Positions 21,508 through 34,051 of a stretch of DNA of 64,000 nucleotides are shown piece by piece. Numbering within the stretch: the stretch's first letter is position 1; every line of letters begins with the position of its first letter. Below the pieces are notes generated by a model. It had not been told where the DNA came from, did not search any database, and was given only the letters and a program-made list of their open reading frames with translations. The translations under genes were made by a program, and so were the position numbers. The DNA is from Taxillus chinensis (lineage: Eukaryota > Streptophyta > Magnoliopsida > Santalales > Loranthaceae): the NCBI GenBank assembly GCA_023512835.1, contig CM042092.1, positions 2,133,293-2,197,292 of the forward strand. Reading direction: 5' to 3'.

Positions 21508-24500
21508 TTAGACCGCAGACTGCTCTGTGTCACCAAGACGATTCGCGAACTGATGGTAATATGCTTCAGGATCCACCCTTTCCAGTACTTTTGACAATTT
21601 TCCTTGTTTCTCATCAATACATATCTGTCCATCAACAGATTCCACACCAGTCGCAATGACCATAAGAGGCTTGTTTTGAAATGCCACATCCAGCTGGGTA
21701 TGATCACCAGCCATGATCACTGCTCCAAGGAGTTCACCCAGAAATGTACCCTACAGAAGATGAACATTTTTTTCACTATAGGATACAAGTAGCTTTAGCA
21801 AGAAGAAACTATGTCATGCGTATTTCACGTAACGTTGACTTTACCACATGATGATATCTAAGATGATTTTGCTGCAAGTGATGCAGCATGGAGAGCAACC
21901 GCTTCGCGAAGACAGCTTCCGGTGTCTTGTTTGTTCGGTGAAGCCTCTCTATGATCAACGGGAATGAACTTACCGTTTGCTGAACGCCAAGAGGAATGAG
22001 CGTGATGTTGAGCCCTGACTCAAACACTGTCCTCGCAGCCAAAGGGTCCAGAAACATGTTCAATTCTGCGTGTTCGTTTGAAGGAATGGTGAAAACATTT
22101 CCTTTTCCAATGGTATCGTGGTTCAACTGTCCCCCGACCACGTATACTTCCTGTGCCGAGACATAAAACCACTCAACTTCATTTTCATGGAAGATAAAGC
22201 TTAGCTCACTTGAAGCGATCGTTAAAGTCAGAAGGTTTTGTTCCTGAATATTGACTACATTGTGCGTTGGAAATGTAGTATATATTTCATGGATTTCATC
22301 TCAGACATGAGCATATGCTAATCCAGAGCATCGATCAAACCACTGACCTCAACCACAGAACTTGTGTTCTTTCCTGAAAGACAAATCTTTGCTACATTTG
22401 TCAATGGCCCATTGGCCAACAATGTAATCTTAGATCCTGAAGGGAGTGTTTCCACCACATGATCCCAAACATCCATTACCAGTGGTTGTCTGAGTTCAGG
22501 ATTACTGGTATTCTGGGGAGCTCCGTATTTTACGGAATTTTCAGACGTATACCTGAAACAGAATAATATATGAATGCATATAGAATTTGAGAAAATAGGA
22601 AAAATGATGGAGAGGACCTTCGAGGGCTTCGGGGAAGACGACGAGCAAACCCATAAAGCGTATCAGAGTCTACTAACCCACCAGCACCATGTGGAATAGC
22701 CTTGACGTACTTACAGTCTCCGATAATGGCATCGGATTGATTCATGGGAAACATGTCTCCTAGACCAACGGCAATATCATCACGGCGCATCATATGCAGT
22801 AAATCATAGATCACATCTATTGTTGCAGCATTCGCCCACCCAGTTGGACTCACTAATATTGCCTTGATAAGAAAGCAAGAAATGCAAATGCACATGGAAA
22901 CATAATTAATAATAAAGAAAAAAGAGTACATCAGAATCTGTTAACAACATACGGCAAACTGTTTATTTCAATAACTTATTTTTCAGTCATTCATTGAAAT
23001 TCATCAAGATTTCAGTAGGTGTTTACCCAACAAACATATTCATCAATGGAGAATAGATGCTCATGCAACAAGCGCAAGTTGGTTTATCTACCTTCAGATT
23101 GATCACTTCCACTGGTACTTTGAGGAGATAAAACAAAGCTAGAAAATCTCCTGCACTCATATCCATGTCGAAGACTACAGTTTTCCCCAACTTCTTCGTT
23201 CTGAAGTCTGGTTTATAGAGAACTTCTTTGTAGTAGGGAAATTGCTTCTTAAAATTAAACCTCCCAGATTGTGATGGGCTAGTTAGAACCTACAACAGCC
23301 ACAAATACAAAGCATAGTCATACAGTTGATATATCACATAATAGTGTCACAAATCAAACTTCGTCAGGTGACCTGTGGTAATTTACGATAATGGTCCGGA
23401 ATAACTACTACACATTAACTGTTGTGAAGTCTTTGATATACACTTGTTTTTAACTTACATCCAGGAAGCTTCTAAAAAACTCTCTATCAAGTGGGCTGCT
23501 AAGATTTCGATTAGGCTTTGCTCTTGTCGCAACCAGAACGCGCACTGATCCTGAGCCAGTGACCTCTTCTGTATAGCCATCCTGGATAACCAAGCTTGAT
23601 TAGATAAACGAGTGAACAATGGAGGCAAACATGTTTAACAAATATGGTGGCGGTAGCAGAGGAAGCAACTACCTTACATCTCCCTTTCCCGTGTTTTGAA
23701 AGGCAAAATGGATCTCTAAGCCCTGTTTGGACATGGCCACTATGAACCCCATCCTTTCCCAGTCCAAACTTTGGGATTTTAAGGCCATTGAAGAAAGGAT
23801 TCGATCCGTCAGACACTCCATAAGGTTTATTTGAGGTAACTACAGTTATATTCATATATTTCATTTCAGCAAATTCATTTTCCCCACCATTGTTCGGGGA
23901 ATGGCGCATGATTGATACTGCCACACCAGACATAAATGAATCCCACATAAAATAGCTCTGCAAGAATTCAACAATATGGTCATATCCTCTTCCCAATTGA
24001 ATAATGTATAGCATATACACTAACGAACCAAAGTTGCCTTAAAGGATTGGTCATACTGTGTAGAAGTATTCATCAGACCGAGTGTCGCGAGCCATTTTCA
24101 AGGACTCGAAACAGTACTGCGCTTCGTATGTCGTCACACGACTCTCAAATTCCTTGAAAAATTCCCTAGTTATGGGTATTGTGTCTGTTGCCTCCAGGGG
24201 AACAAGGGTTAACGGTATCCCAGAATGAAATACCTGTAACACGCCAAATTCTATTTACGTGTACCATGCTGCGTGCCTGAGTTTTATAATTAAATTTTAT
24301 TACCTGGTATGCAGCGAAAGGATCTCCAAAGATGTTGAATTCGGCATAAGGGTTGCTTGTGTAAGCAGAGAACAAGTTACCATGGTGACCCCCACCCATC
24401 ACATAAATATGGTCGATGTGTTTCTTCAAGAGTGGATTTTTCATAAGAAAAATGGCAATGTTTGTATGGGCGCCAATGATGAATACAGTAATCGGTCCTG

Positions 24501-25507
24501 CAGAGACTTTGTCAAAAATCACTTGCTGGGCTGTTGCCTGTCTAAGAGGTGTATATTTTCTGGCTCCCTGAATACACAACCAGTCCATGACACAAAATTC
24601 ACAAACTATATGACTGGCGACAAAAATTGTAGCTCTCTGTTTACATTACTAAAGGGCATAGTTTTATAGAAACCTTAAACACAAATACCCCTTTAAGGAA
24701 CCATATAATTTCCAACCTGTGGAAGAAATGCTTTGCGGATGCCATAGTTTGTATCAACCTCTAGTCGTCCGCTAAGCCCTACAGGAATGGCTTGTCGATA
24801 TCTACAACCCCCTGCTGTTGAGATCCCCTAAATTGATAAATATATAAATTTTATGGAAAGACATATTTGTGGGGTGGAATAGGCAATTATATTAAGAAGA
24901 ATTACTTCTATTAGGCTCAATCAAAGAGGCTATAAAACCTTTTGACTACTGATTTGCACCTGATCAATTATAGGAAGATAACCGCCAACATCTTGTTGTA
25001 TGGTACCATCTGTTTGCATCCCACCTTCACCTCCCACGCCAACAGAAATGTCATCCCGGCCCATCATAAAAAGGATGTCATAAATATGATTCACGGCGTG
25101 CCCTGCATTACTCCATGCATTTGCATTGATGGTAACTGCCTGCAGCACAAGAATATATATACGCACTGTGGAAATATGCACTAGCTATCAACATGAAATT
25201 TGTGCAAATAGGAATGCATAGACTGATATAAAATCTCACATAGAAAGTTCTAGGAAGATAACTCAGTTATGAATCCCTGGAAAAATGACAGAAATATGGA
25301 TTCGCACAGAAATAATAAATATACCTCCAAATTGAATTCTGATTTGTTTTGTTTTAAGAGGTAGAGTAGAGCAAAGATATCATCAGTATCAACATCTGTA
25401 TCCAAAAGAATTCGACGAGGCGAGCCCTCCACACCCTCAAATTGGGAATATGCTCCATAAAATGTAATTATAAAAACCGTGCTCCAAACACACCCTTTGA
25501 TCAACAT
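21508..25507 (-). CDS. NSH3-like secreted nucleoside hydrolase, copy A
   Basis: Twelve exons in gene order: 25325-25507, 24960-25139, 24717-24827, 24304-24567, 24057-24233, 23673-23957, 23459-23581, 23092-23289, 22618-22862, 22348-22552, 21845-22150, 21508-21750. The total is 2,520 bases (839 aa); phases and GT-AG sites agree. A hydrophobic N-terminus suggests a signal peptide (1 to ~22). Two inosine-uridine nucleoside hydrolase domains follow. The first has the Ca-binding motif DTDVDTDD (36-43) and [13 protein letters not shown]; the second has the weaker DMDMSAGD (482-489). Arabidopsis NSH3 is an extracellular inosine/adenosine hydrolase. Compared with copy B it lacks 23 residues after MGGG (residue 218) and 3 residues in exon 9. 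It stops early (TAA at 21,508-21,510 where B has TTA), losing about 21 residues. The frame is otherwise intact, so it may be expressed. Confidence 0.9.
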
Positions 25508-25980
25508 TTTTCTCTGGTTCAACAACTACCCAGAAATCCACTCACCTCAGTAGCTCCAATCTAATTGTTACATCAACCTTCTGCAACACAATTAAAATCC
25601 AAAAATGTAAAAACCTCAGCACAACCCAGCCTACAAAAAGGAGGAAAAGATAGTGGATGCAACAAATCAACTCAAACTATGAAAGCAGAAAAATTTTCAA
25701 ATGAAATGAATTTACAAGTTTGAAGTCACTGTTTCAGTTTTGTTTCAAAAGGGTCCACTTGTGATGTTGTGTGTACATGTCTCTGAAAAACAGGGCAGGA
25801 CTGAACAAAACATAGCAGGGCAGGGCAGAGGGCGATTACTCTCGGAGGATACCCAAAAAGGAATCAGGCAAGAGTGACAGGAAGAAAGAAATGAAGATGC
25901 CAATGCGATTGCGTTTCTATGATTGATGATGAATTCATGAACAATGTGGAGTGATGATCAAGTGCTTCACTAAAAATCGA
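25508..25980 (-). promoter_or_regulatory. 5' flank/leader of hydrolase A, conserved with copy B
   Basis: The sequence upstream of the start codon matches the region upstream of copy B (49,197-49,670). Shared blocks include gggtccacttgt, tctgaaaaaca, aagaaatgaagat and gaacaatgtgg. The duplication that made the two genes therefore included at least ~450 bases of upstream DNA, probably leader and promoter. Confidence 0.6.
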
Positions 25981-26971
25981 TTGTATACACTGTTCTTTAA
26001 TACGAGAGTGGGTAATGTAACGTAAAGGTACTGGGTGTAACGGCCTTTGAATTAATTAGATATTTCCCACACACAGTATTTAACATCTCTATTAAATAAA
26101 GAAATGAAAGTATATCCGGCTTATAAAATAAAAAATGATTTGTGTAACTAGTTGGCGACATCATCACCAAATCATGGTTGAAGTGAATGACCATAAAATT
26201 TTCTTTTTTTTTTTCTTTATTTTCCTTAAATGATTCTGCTATGCTGGCACGTCATCATGTAGAAGGTGCCAAGAGGACTCGTTGACAATAGGTAAAAGGC
26301 GCGGGAAAGCACTTGGGTGTCCCTTGACCTTGATGGTGAAGATCTCAACCGTGTGCTTACCGCCACCTTCTACGTAATGTCAACGAGTCCTGCTGGTGCG
26401 ATCTTGGATTTGGCAGCATCGATGAGAGAAGAGAGTGAGGGAGTTGATGGGATAGAGGGACATATAGATTATTTTAATTACAACCACTAGATTAAAATAA
26501 ATATAATTTAATGTGTGATATTAATTTTACCCACTTCAAAATTATTATACTAATTTTCTTTTTATCAGCTCAGCTCTAGTATGTCATAACATTACATTAT
26601 TATGTGTGTTTTTTAAGGAAAAAAACTTACAAGTGTGGAAACAAAAGCGCTACTAACTTGTGATCCAATTAACATGTGCCACATCATTTGTATGCAAGTG
26701 TTCCCTTTTTTAATACTCCTCTAAATGTTTCATGACTCATGACGAGCCTCGCTCCACTGTGTGTGCAAGTGCGGATGCACCTTTAAACTAATGTATTAGT
26801 AGTATTATATTTAAAAGTCTACCATTCAAATAAAAATAAAATATTAATATGATTAAGTTTTTGGGTTATTGAGACTTTTTTCTCAAAGTTACTCTACACA
26901 TCTCATAAGTTACAGCTGTCAGTTATGAGTTATGAACCATGAACGCTATTTGAAATTTGAATGGACAGATA
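25981..26971. other. Non-coding, with a small inverted-repeat patch
   Basis: AT-rich except 26,240-26,420, where aggactcgttgaca (26,274-26,287) recurs inverted as tgtcaacgagtcct (26,379-26,392), and gtagaaggtg recurs inverted as caccttctac. The minus strand of this patch has an open stretch (GGGKHTVEIFTIKVKGHPSA) that I do not recognise. It may be a captured gene scrap. Confidence 0.4.
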
Positions 26972-27261
26972 TGTTATAGTCTCACATTGAAAAAAGTAAT
27001 CAACAAAGTATAATTTGATATAGATCCAAGGATAGCCTCTCTCACAGTTAATTGGTTGTAGGACATTTGACCATTGGATTCTAATATGGTATTAGAATAG
27101 GTTGTATTTTCACTTACGATGTTCATTCGCTGTGGGAGGGGGGTGTGTGTTAAAGTCTCACATTGGAGAAAATAACCAATCAAGTATAGCTTGATATAAA
27201 TCCAAGAATAGTCTTTCCTACGACCAATTGATTTTATGACGTTGATCTTTGGATTCTAATA
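26972..27261 (+). mobile_element. 290-bp miniature LTR element (SMART/TRIM-like)
   Basis: Two direct repeats of ~115 bases (26,972-27,086 and 27,148-27,261) both run TGTTA.AGTCTCACATTGG/A to GGATTCTAATA. TGGTATTAGAATAGG, close to the initiator Met tRNA primer-binding site, abuts the first repeat at 27,087. A purine-rich gtgggaggggggtg tract precedes the second. That leaves an interior of only ~61 bases. The layout is that of a TRIM, but its length is near the smallest LTR elements reported (the SMART class). Target duplication is unclear. Confidence 0.6.
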
Positions 27262-28979
27262 ATATGTAAGGTATGTTAATCTTACCTTTATTCTCTCTAA
27301 ATTCCCACAGTCCTAGTTCTCAGCTGGCATCTCAGACCTGATGGTTAGAAGACTATCAATTATCCAAAATCTAAAAACCACCACCACATTCAAAATGACA
27401 ATAATGAAAATGCAATTTAAAAATCTAACAACTCAGCTTGTGGCTCACAAAACACATGAAATATATTTATTAAATAAGATTTTTTTTGTTATGTTTTTTC
27501 TGCAAGTCTATAATTAATACTTTCTAATTAAACTGATAATTATATTTTTGATGTACGCTTTAGCGATAAGTTTTCATCACTTGAAGTAATTTGTGATTTT
27601 ACTTAGAAAATAATTGAGACTAACACAAAAGTCGCTCAACCTATGTATAATTTTTGAATCCACCCCTGAATGTATGTATCATATATGTATATGTTCACTC
27701 TTTCTTCCTCCCTTCTCTCTCACAGAGAATCACTACAATGAGTTTAGATCATTTAAATTAACTATATGTACAAAATCAAAATCATTTAATTTTGATATTT
27801 ACATATCAAACAGGGTAATTTTAATGTAAAAAATATTATCCTACTTGTTGAAGATCCTAATTCCTCTATAAGTGGCAGAGTCATAATGATTTCAAACAAT
27901 ACACTTGTATTAATTAATTTCACTTCCACTATACTATCGCTATTTATTTGTATGGAGTTTAGTGACACTTTTGATAAAAAACTTGAGTTATCATCGTCAT
28001 TCGCTCTTCATCACCAACCCTCGTATTTTAACTTTTAAAAAGTGTGTTTTTATTATATTTTTAAATAATAAAATAGAATTTGTACACTAAATCACAATAA
28101 AAACTTTTTTTGATATGATTAATTAATATATCTCTATTTGTTAACCAGGAGATAATCGATTAACACTCATTTCATTAAAAAAAACACACCATACAATATT
28201 CTTCAATCTACTTCTTTTCTTCATTACTTTCTTTTCTTGCGAAATATTAGCCATTTTTAAAATAAAAATAAAAATATTCTCTTGATGTAATTAATGAAAA
28301 GATAATACATGGGGACATAAAACTTGTAACGGTTTTATAAGTGGTAACGTAGAAATTACACACCATAAAATATTCTTCACATTAAATTTTTTCTTCATTA
28401 CTTTCTTTTGATGAAAAATATTAGTCGTTTTTTAAATATTAAATAAATATATTCTTTTAATGTAATTAATGAAAAGACAATACACAATTAAGAACATTAT
28501 AATTTGAAACCATTTTGTAAACGGTAACCTAGAAATTATGGGCTTGTTTAAAAACAGTAAGGTATTATTATTAAAACCGATCTAGTGTAAAAAGTAAGTT
28601 ATTATTATTATTAATCTATATAACATATTTTAAAATGCAAAGTTATATGCTTTGTAAGGTTATCATTTTTTCTAGGATGAACATATATATAATCTTTTTA
28701 GTTTTGATTTTCCTTCATATTTGTTGTTTTGTTTGTGTTGGGCATTGTATAGGTCAATAAAGAGTATTGTGACGGTTAATCCATAAGTGTGCAATTTTTT
28801 ATGGCTTTTTTTCATCACATAGCATATTCAATTAAACAACATGTCATGTTCTAAACCAAGAGGCAAGGAGAAATATGCCAAATTAATACAATAACCACAT
28901 ATTCATGTCCGGAAAGGAAAAGCTAATAATACATAATAGACAATTCAACAAAAAAACAAACATATGAAATCTCCCTACA
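27262..28979. other. AT-rich, non-coding
   Basis: No gene seen. Related short blocks recur (cttctttcttcattactttcttt, then tgtaattaatgaaaagacaata) near 28,205-28,310 and 28,390-28,490, suggesting an old local duplication. Confidence 0.5.
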
Positions 28980-30439
28980 TCAAAGGGTCTAGTTTGCTCA
29001 GCTCATAATCCGGTAGCTACCTATTGTCAAGACCTGAAAGGAAAATATTAACAGAGTAGGGTAAACACAATTGCCCAATAGGCGACCTAAGACTCCATAC
29101 CACCCTACCATTAATAACCTAGGACTACATGCTTCATATATGTCTGTGATAATGTAGTGTCTCATGCAACAAATATGAAAACACAACAGTTCACAGAACA
29201 ACAATAACAAGGTGAATATCCATGTATATCAAATCAAAGCAACAAGATAGTTCAAATTAGCAAGCAATCAATATTACAATTAGCTCTCATTCATCAATTA
29301 TCTCATAGCCTGTCATATGTGAGAAAGTGGCGCCTAGCCAGTTGCATATGGGACCCCCAACATTATCAACCTGTCATATAGGAGATCTCGACTTCCAGCC
29401 ATCCTTATATGGGACTTCAATTGTCTAACAATCCTCAGTCACAATTATAACATAAACAAATCCCACTATATCATGCATATCATATCATACCGTACTCTAT
29501 TAATCCCAAACAAGCAAATAACATTTTTTTTCACACCAAAAAAGGCGTAAAGTTTTATTTGATGGCTCTAAATAGACCAAACAAAGTCTACACAACTCAA
29601 ATAAAACAAACCGAAGGAAAAGGAAGCAAAAACACAAAACAAGAAATGGACCATAGTCGACGGATGAAAAAAAAAAAGCTACCAAGACAACTTCGGTTAT
29701 GGCCGGACTTTATCTGCCATGACCGATAGAACCCAAATTCGGTTAACTAACTAAATCGGTCACAACCGATAAAACCTGAATTTAATCATCTGACAAAATC
29801 GATTATGGCTAGCCTCCCACCGGTTGCGACTGACAAAACCCAAAACACACTCTTTGCATAAATCATTCACATTCGACCAACCATTTGTTGCGATCAACGA
29901 CCTATTCTTCTCTAAAATATGTAATTTTGGAAATTTTTGGCTATAACTTTGGCCACACCCAAAATCCACCAAATTTAGGACTCCAAACACCAAATTTCAT
30001 CATCATATAAAATTTTTTCTACTTAAATAAAGCATAAACATGAATTATCTTGCATTATAACATCAAAATACAGCCAAACCAAAGTTCTCAACCAAGAACA
30101 CACCCCAAACGCAAATCCACTAATTTTACCCATTTTAATTCGTTTTTTCACATATAATTAACATAAACAAGCTATAAATCAAAAACAAAGCACCCTACAA
30201 CCATTAATTTAACCAATAAAATGTTCAATCACAGTTTCCCCCAAATCCTAGGGTTTACTCTAATTCCTAAATTTCTCACTCAAATCATGTCAACCAATTC
30301 AATTAAACGATAGAGAATGATAGGAACATCTAATTGGAAGTTGTTTCGTTACTTAGATCAGCCAAACTTGCTCAAAATCGAATCACCAATTCCCTCCTCT
30401 CTTTCTCCAATGTTTTGTGCAAGAATATGAAGCCCCCCT

Positions 30440-30481
<42 letters not shown>

Positions 30482-30960
30482 CATATTTATGCTTCTGTAG
30501 TTTAATTATTTAATAAATCTCAAAAATGCATAATTAGCCTCTCGAGGTCTCAAACTCCAAATTAGATCTAATTATTATCAAAATGCTTGTATCAACGAGT
30601 ACATTACCATGTAGATATTTTCATGCTAAAATAACAACCACAACACAAGGCCAATCAAAATATCTCAAAAATCCACAAAATAGCTTCTCAGAGCCTCAAC
30701 TCCAAATCGGGATAAAGTACCATCAAACCACTCGTATCAACGAGCACATCACCGTTCATATATTTTTATCTACTACTAGGATCTATCTCATGGACCGATG
30801 CAAATATAGGTGTCTACATGTTCCTATTTATTTAGTGATGTCTCAGTCTAACCTGAAAAATTAATACAACTCTTGAGCAACTCTTTCGAGTAGTCATATC
30901 TAACACGCCTCTTGAGCAACTCTTTCAAACAAATTGATAAAGCCTATTTTTTATAGTACT
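28980..30960 (-). repeat. Dispersed repeat family R2, copy 2 (possible solo LTR)
   Basis: On the minus strand, about 30,780 down to 29,740 aligns with 5,450-6,110 of the plus strand (see that entry for the shared blocks). A non-coding segment of ~2 kb continues to a ggtcttgacaat-like end near 29,020-29,030. Length, lack of genes and an LTR-like terminal dinucleotide suggest a solo LTR. Exact ends and a target duplication were not established. A 36-base CT repeat lies at 30,443-30,478. Confidence 0.45.
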
Positions 30961-33595
30961 TTGTGCTTTATATTACCTATATTTTAGCCCCATTGCTTGT
31001 TATATTAGATTGTATTTATTTTAACATATATTTTTAGTGCTTCACAAATATTTGCAAGTATTTGAATGTTTTTAAGTAAAATAGGTTTACATCGAAAATT
31101 TTGGAGCAATCAAAGGTTGTTTGTATTGTAAACGGATGAGTACGGTAAAATCGTGTGATTTGACTAAGGCTGGTCGTGGTCAGAGTGCGACACCTTACCT
31201 TTCCTTTTATGTTTTGTCTCCTACGGCCCCTAGAAGTTTCTTAGTTTTTCTCACAAGGGTGTACATGAGTTTTAGCCATATTTTGAGGTCTAAAAGTTTT
31301 TTTAGAGCCTCATATATGAAAAAAAAAGAACACTTTTGTTTAAAACAACTAATATGGCCATTATTTAGACAAAAGTTTTTGGAGACAGAGCTCATAGGCC
31401 TTCCCCAAGAGGGAATGACCCTCGAGGTAGACGAAGAGATGCTTCTAGAGGAGGAGATGGTTGTTGCTACCCTCATAATTTATCTTTGTTTTTAATTTTA
31501 TTTTATTCTCAATGGAGTAATTTTTTGTAATCGATTAAACCTTCTATCTTCTTTTATTTATTTTGAATCTCCATTTTCACTTGGATAATTCATGCATGAG
31601 CTATGATATGTGTTTCTTTTTCTATCATGTTTAATTATTTTATGTTTAATGCGCAGTTGCGGTTACGTAGGGAATGGAACATTCTTCCTAAATACTTATT
31701 ATAATTATTCCGATTGGAGTAAGTTCATAATTTGATTAAAATCATAGTGTCTTGGTTGAATTGAATTATGAGGCAATGAATGTTTTATTTATTTTATGAG
31801 ATAATGACAAATAATTAATTGAAGTGGAAAGATTGAATCAATTGTGTCATAGTTAATCACTTCTTAGTTAATTAGTTTTATTCTAAACAAAATCCCCCTA
31901 AATCTCTAACTCAGTCTAACTTAGTTCTTCTTTAGCTTTCTTGAAGATTAAGTTGAATTAAATTTAGTAAGTCTCTAGGTTAGTGAACAATCTAGGTTAG
32001 CTCTATGTTATACTTAGTTTAAATTTTATTTAAAGTGCATGTGCAACAATGCTCTATTTTACAATTTTTTTTAGCTTCATACTCCGACTCATTGCATGGA
32101 CTTCCCTTTGATTTTTGACTGTCTTCATGCTTAATTAAGTTTTCAAGCAATTACTTATGCTACTTTGTCTAACTTTATCCTCGATTAATATTCAAGTTTG
32201 AATCCCATGTCAATTAAGCACTTTTCCTAGCATGGTGGTGGAGGCCGTGTTCGAGCCCAAAATCTTTGTCAAATGCACTTAATAGACTAACATGTCATTG
32301 TCTTACTAACTCTTGTTTATTTAACTTGGTATTAAACATCGTCAGAGTATAAACATTTGATTAGCCGAGTCTAAAAGTATAGCAAATCTTTTATGTGAAT
32401 CCTTAATCATCCCTCCATGAATAATTACTCATTGTTGCTTTTCTATGTGAGTCTCTAATCTGACCTACAACTACTACTTATACTTTTTTTGTCCTTTTGA
32501 TGTTTAATTCTATTTTGTTTTATGATGATCATGATGACAATCATAACTTTAGTCTTAGTATGCCCATGAGACTAACTGAACCTTATTGGAGAATGAAGTT
32601 AACAATATAACCAAGTCTTCTCCACTAGTCATTGTCACTTTCTCCTATATTTGTTCCCATCGATTCCTTAGAATTTAAATAGGCTAACCCCATTTTGAAT
32701 AATGTTTGCTATAGTTAATTTGGGAGACTTAGGATTGTACTCAAATTTATAATTGTGTTCACTAGTATCTGATCATTGCATAGTAAATCAAAATATCATC
32801 ATCTTCAATTCAAACGAATCAAACGATCATTCAATCCCAACTATACCTTCTTCTTGTACATTTCATTTTTAACACTTCCAATAACTAGGTTAGGTAAGTT
32901 AAAAATTAAGGCTCCAAACAAAAACATATCACGAACAAACCGTGATATTCTTATTAGCCAGGGAAGATATATCATTGAAAAAATACTAACAAATATATCA
33001 TTAACTCAAATATGTCATATTTATCTACTAAAATTATCATTGAATCAATACTAAAATTATCATTGAAAATGGTATTTAAATTTTGTATTCAAAAAGTGTT
33101 TTATGTAGAATTGAATACATGGTTTTTGTTTGGTGATCGTTTTTAAAACAAGGCATGCCATACCTAAACACAAACCCCACCACACCACAGAAGTAATTTG
33201 GATCGGAGCTGGGTGGTGGCATAGCGTTGATCTACAATAGGTGTAGACAACTCCGATTGGAATGAAGATAGTTGACAGTGCAGCAACGAGATAGAGTGTA
33301 CAGGTGGTGACGGTTAGGTGTACTGCATATATATATATATATATGATGAAGGCAGAAGTAGCAGCACCATCTATTGAAAATTAACATGCTGCTCCTTACA
33401 TACAAAAACACAGAATTCATTGCTATTACACCGACTGGGCCATCTATCGTAACTTTCTTTGGTGGTGGTTGCTGCTAGATCGGGTCGTTCAACCTACTCT
33501 TGCGTTTATCTTTATTTAAAATGCAAAAGAGAATGGAGGGGAAAATAAACAAGAGATCATAAATAAATCACCCAAAACAATGCTTGCGAAGGATG
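30961..33595. other. AT-rich intergenic
   Basis: No recognised gene or element. Scattered open frames lack coding character. A TA microsatellite of about nine units lies at 33,327-33,344. Confidence 0.5.
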
Positions 33596-33600
33596 CATAC

Positions 33601-34051
33601 TGTTGAGGACCTTGATTAGGATCCAACAACAATCTAGAGATGGATAACAGAATTTACCCAAACCCTAGCCCAAGCGATTCAAGTATTAAACTGGAAAAGC
33701 CGAAATAAGAATAAACCTCTAATATGAGAGTTTATAATTGGTAAAATACTCTTGAATGATTTATTACATCTGAATGCAAGGCCTATTTATAGGCAAGCTA
33801 GTAACTAGGAATTGGAAACCTAATACAATAAGGAAACTAAAGTAAAATACCAAAATATCCTAATTAAATAAAGGAAAGTAATAAAAAGGAAATACTAATG
33901 CAAATTAAATAAAGTAAAGTAAATAAAAAGGAAAGACTTCTATTAAAAAGGAAAGTGAATATAAGAAGAGTCCTAGTAATAGTAGATATCTTGCGCAACA
34001 CGTGCACGTGGTCGAACACTCCGTCTAGGAGTTGGTGCAACGTTCTCATCA
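33601..34051 (-). repeat. Chromovirus 3' LTR
   Basis: Same length as its partner at 38,822-39,272. The roughly nine differences I counted by eye are all transitions. Confidence 0.9.

Noticed and set aside
31121..31495. 124-codon open frame on the plus strand
   Set aside because: No domain, no splice context and the opposite strand is also open.
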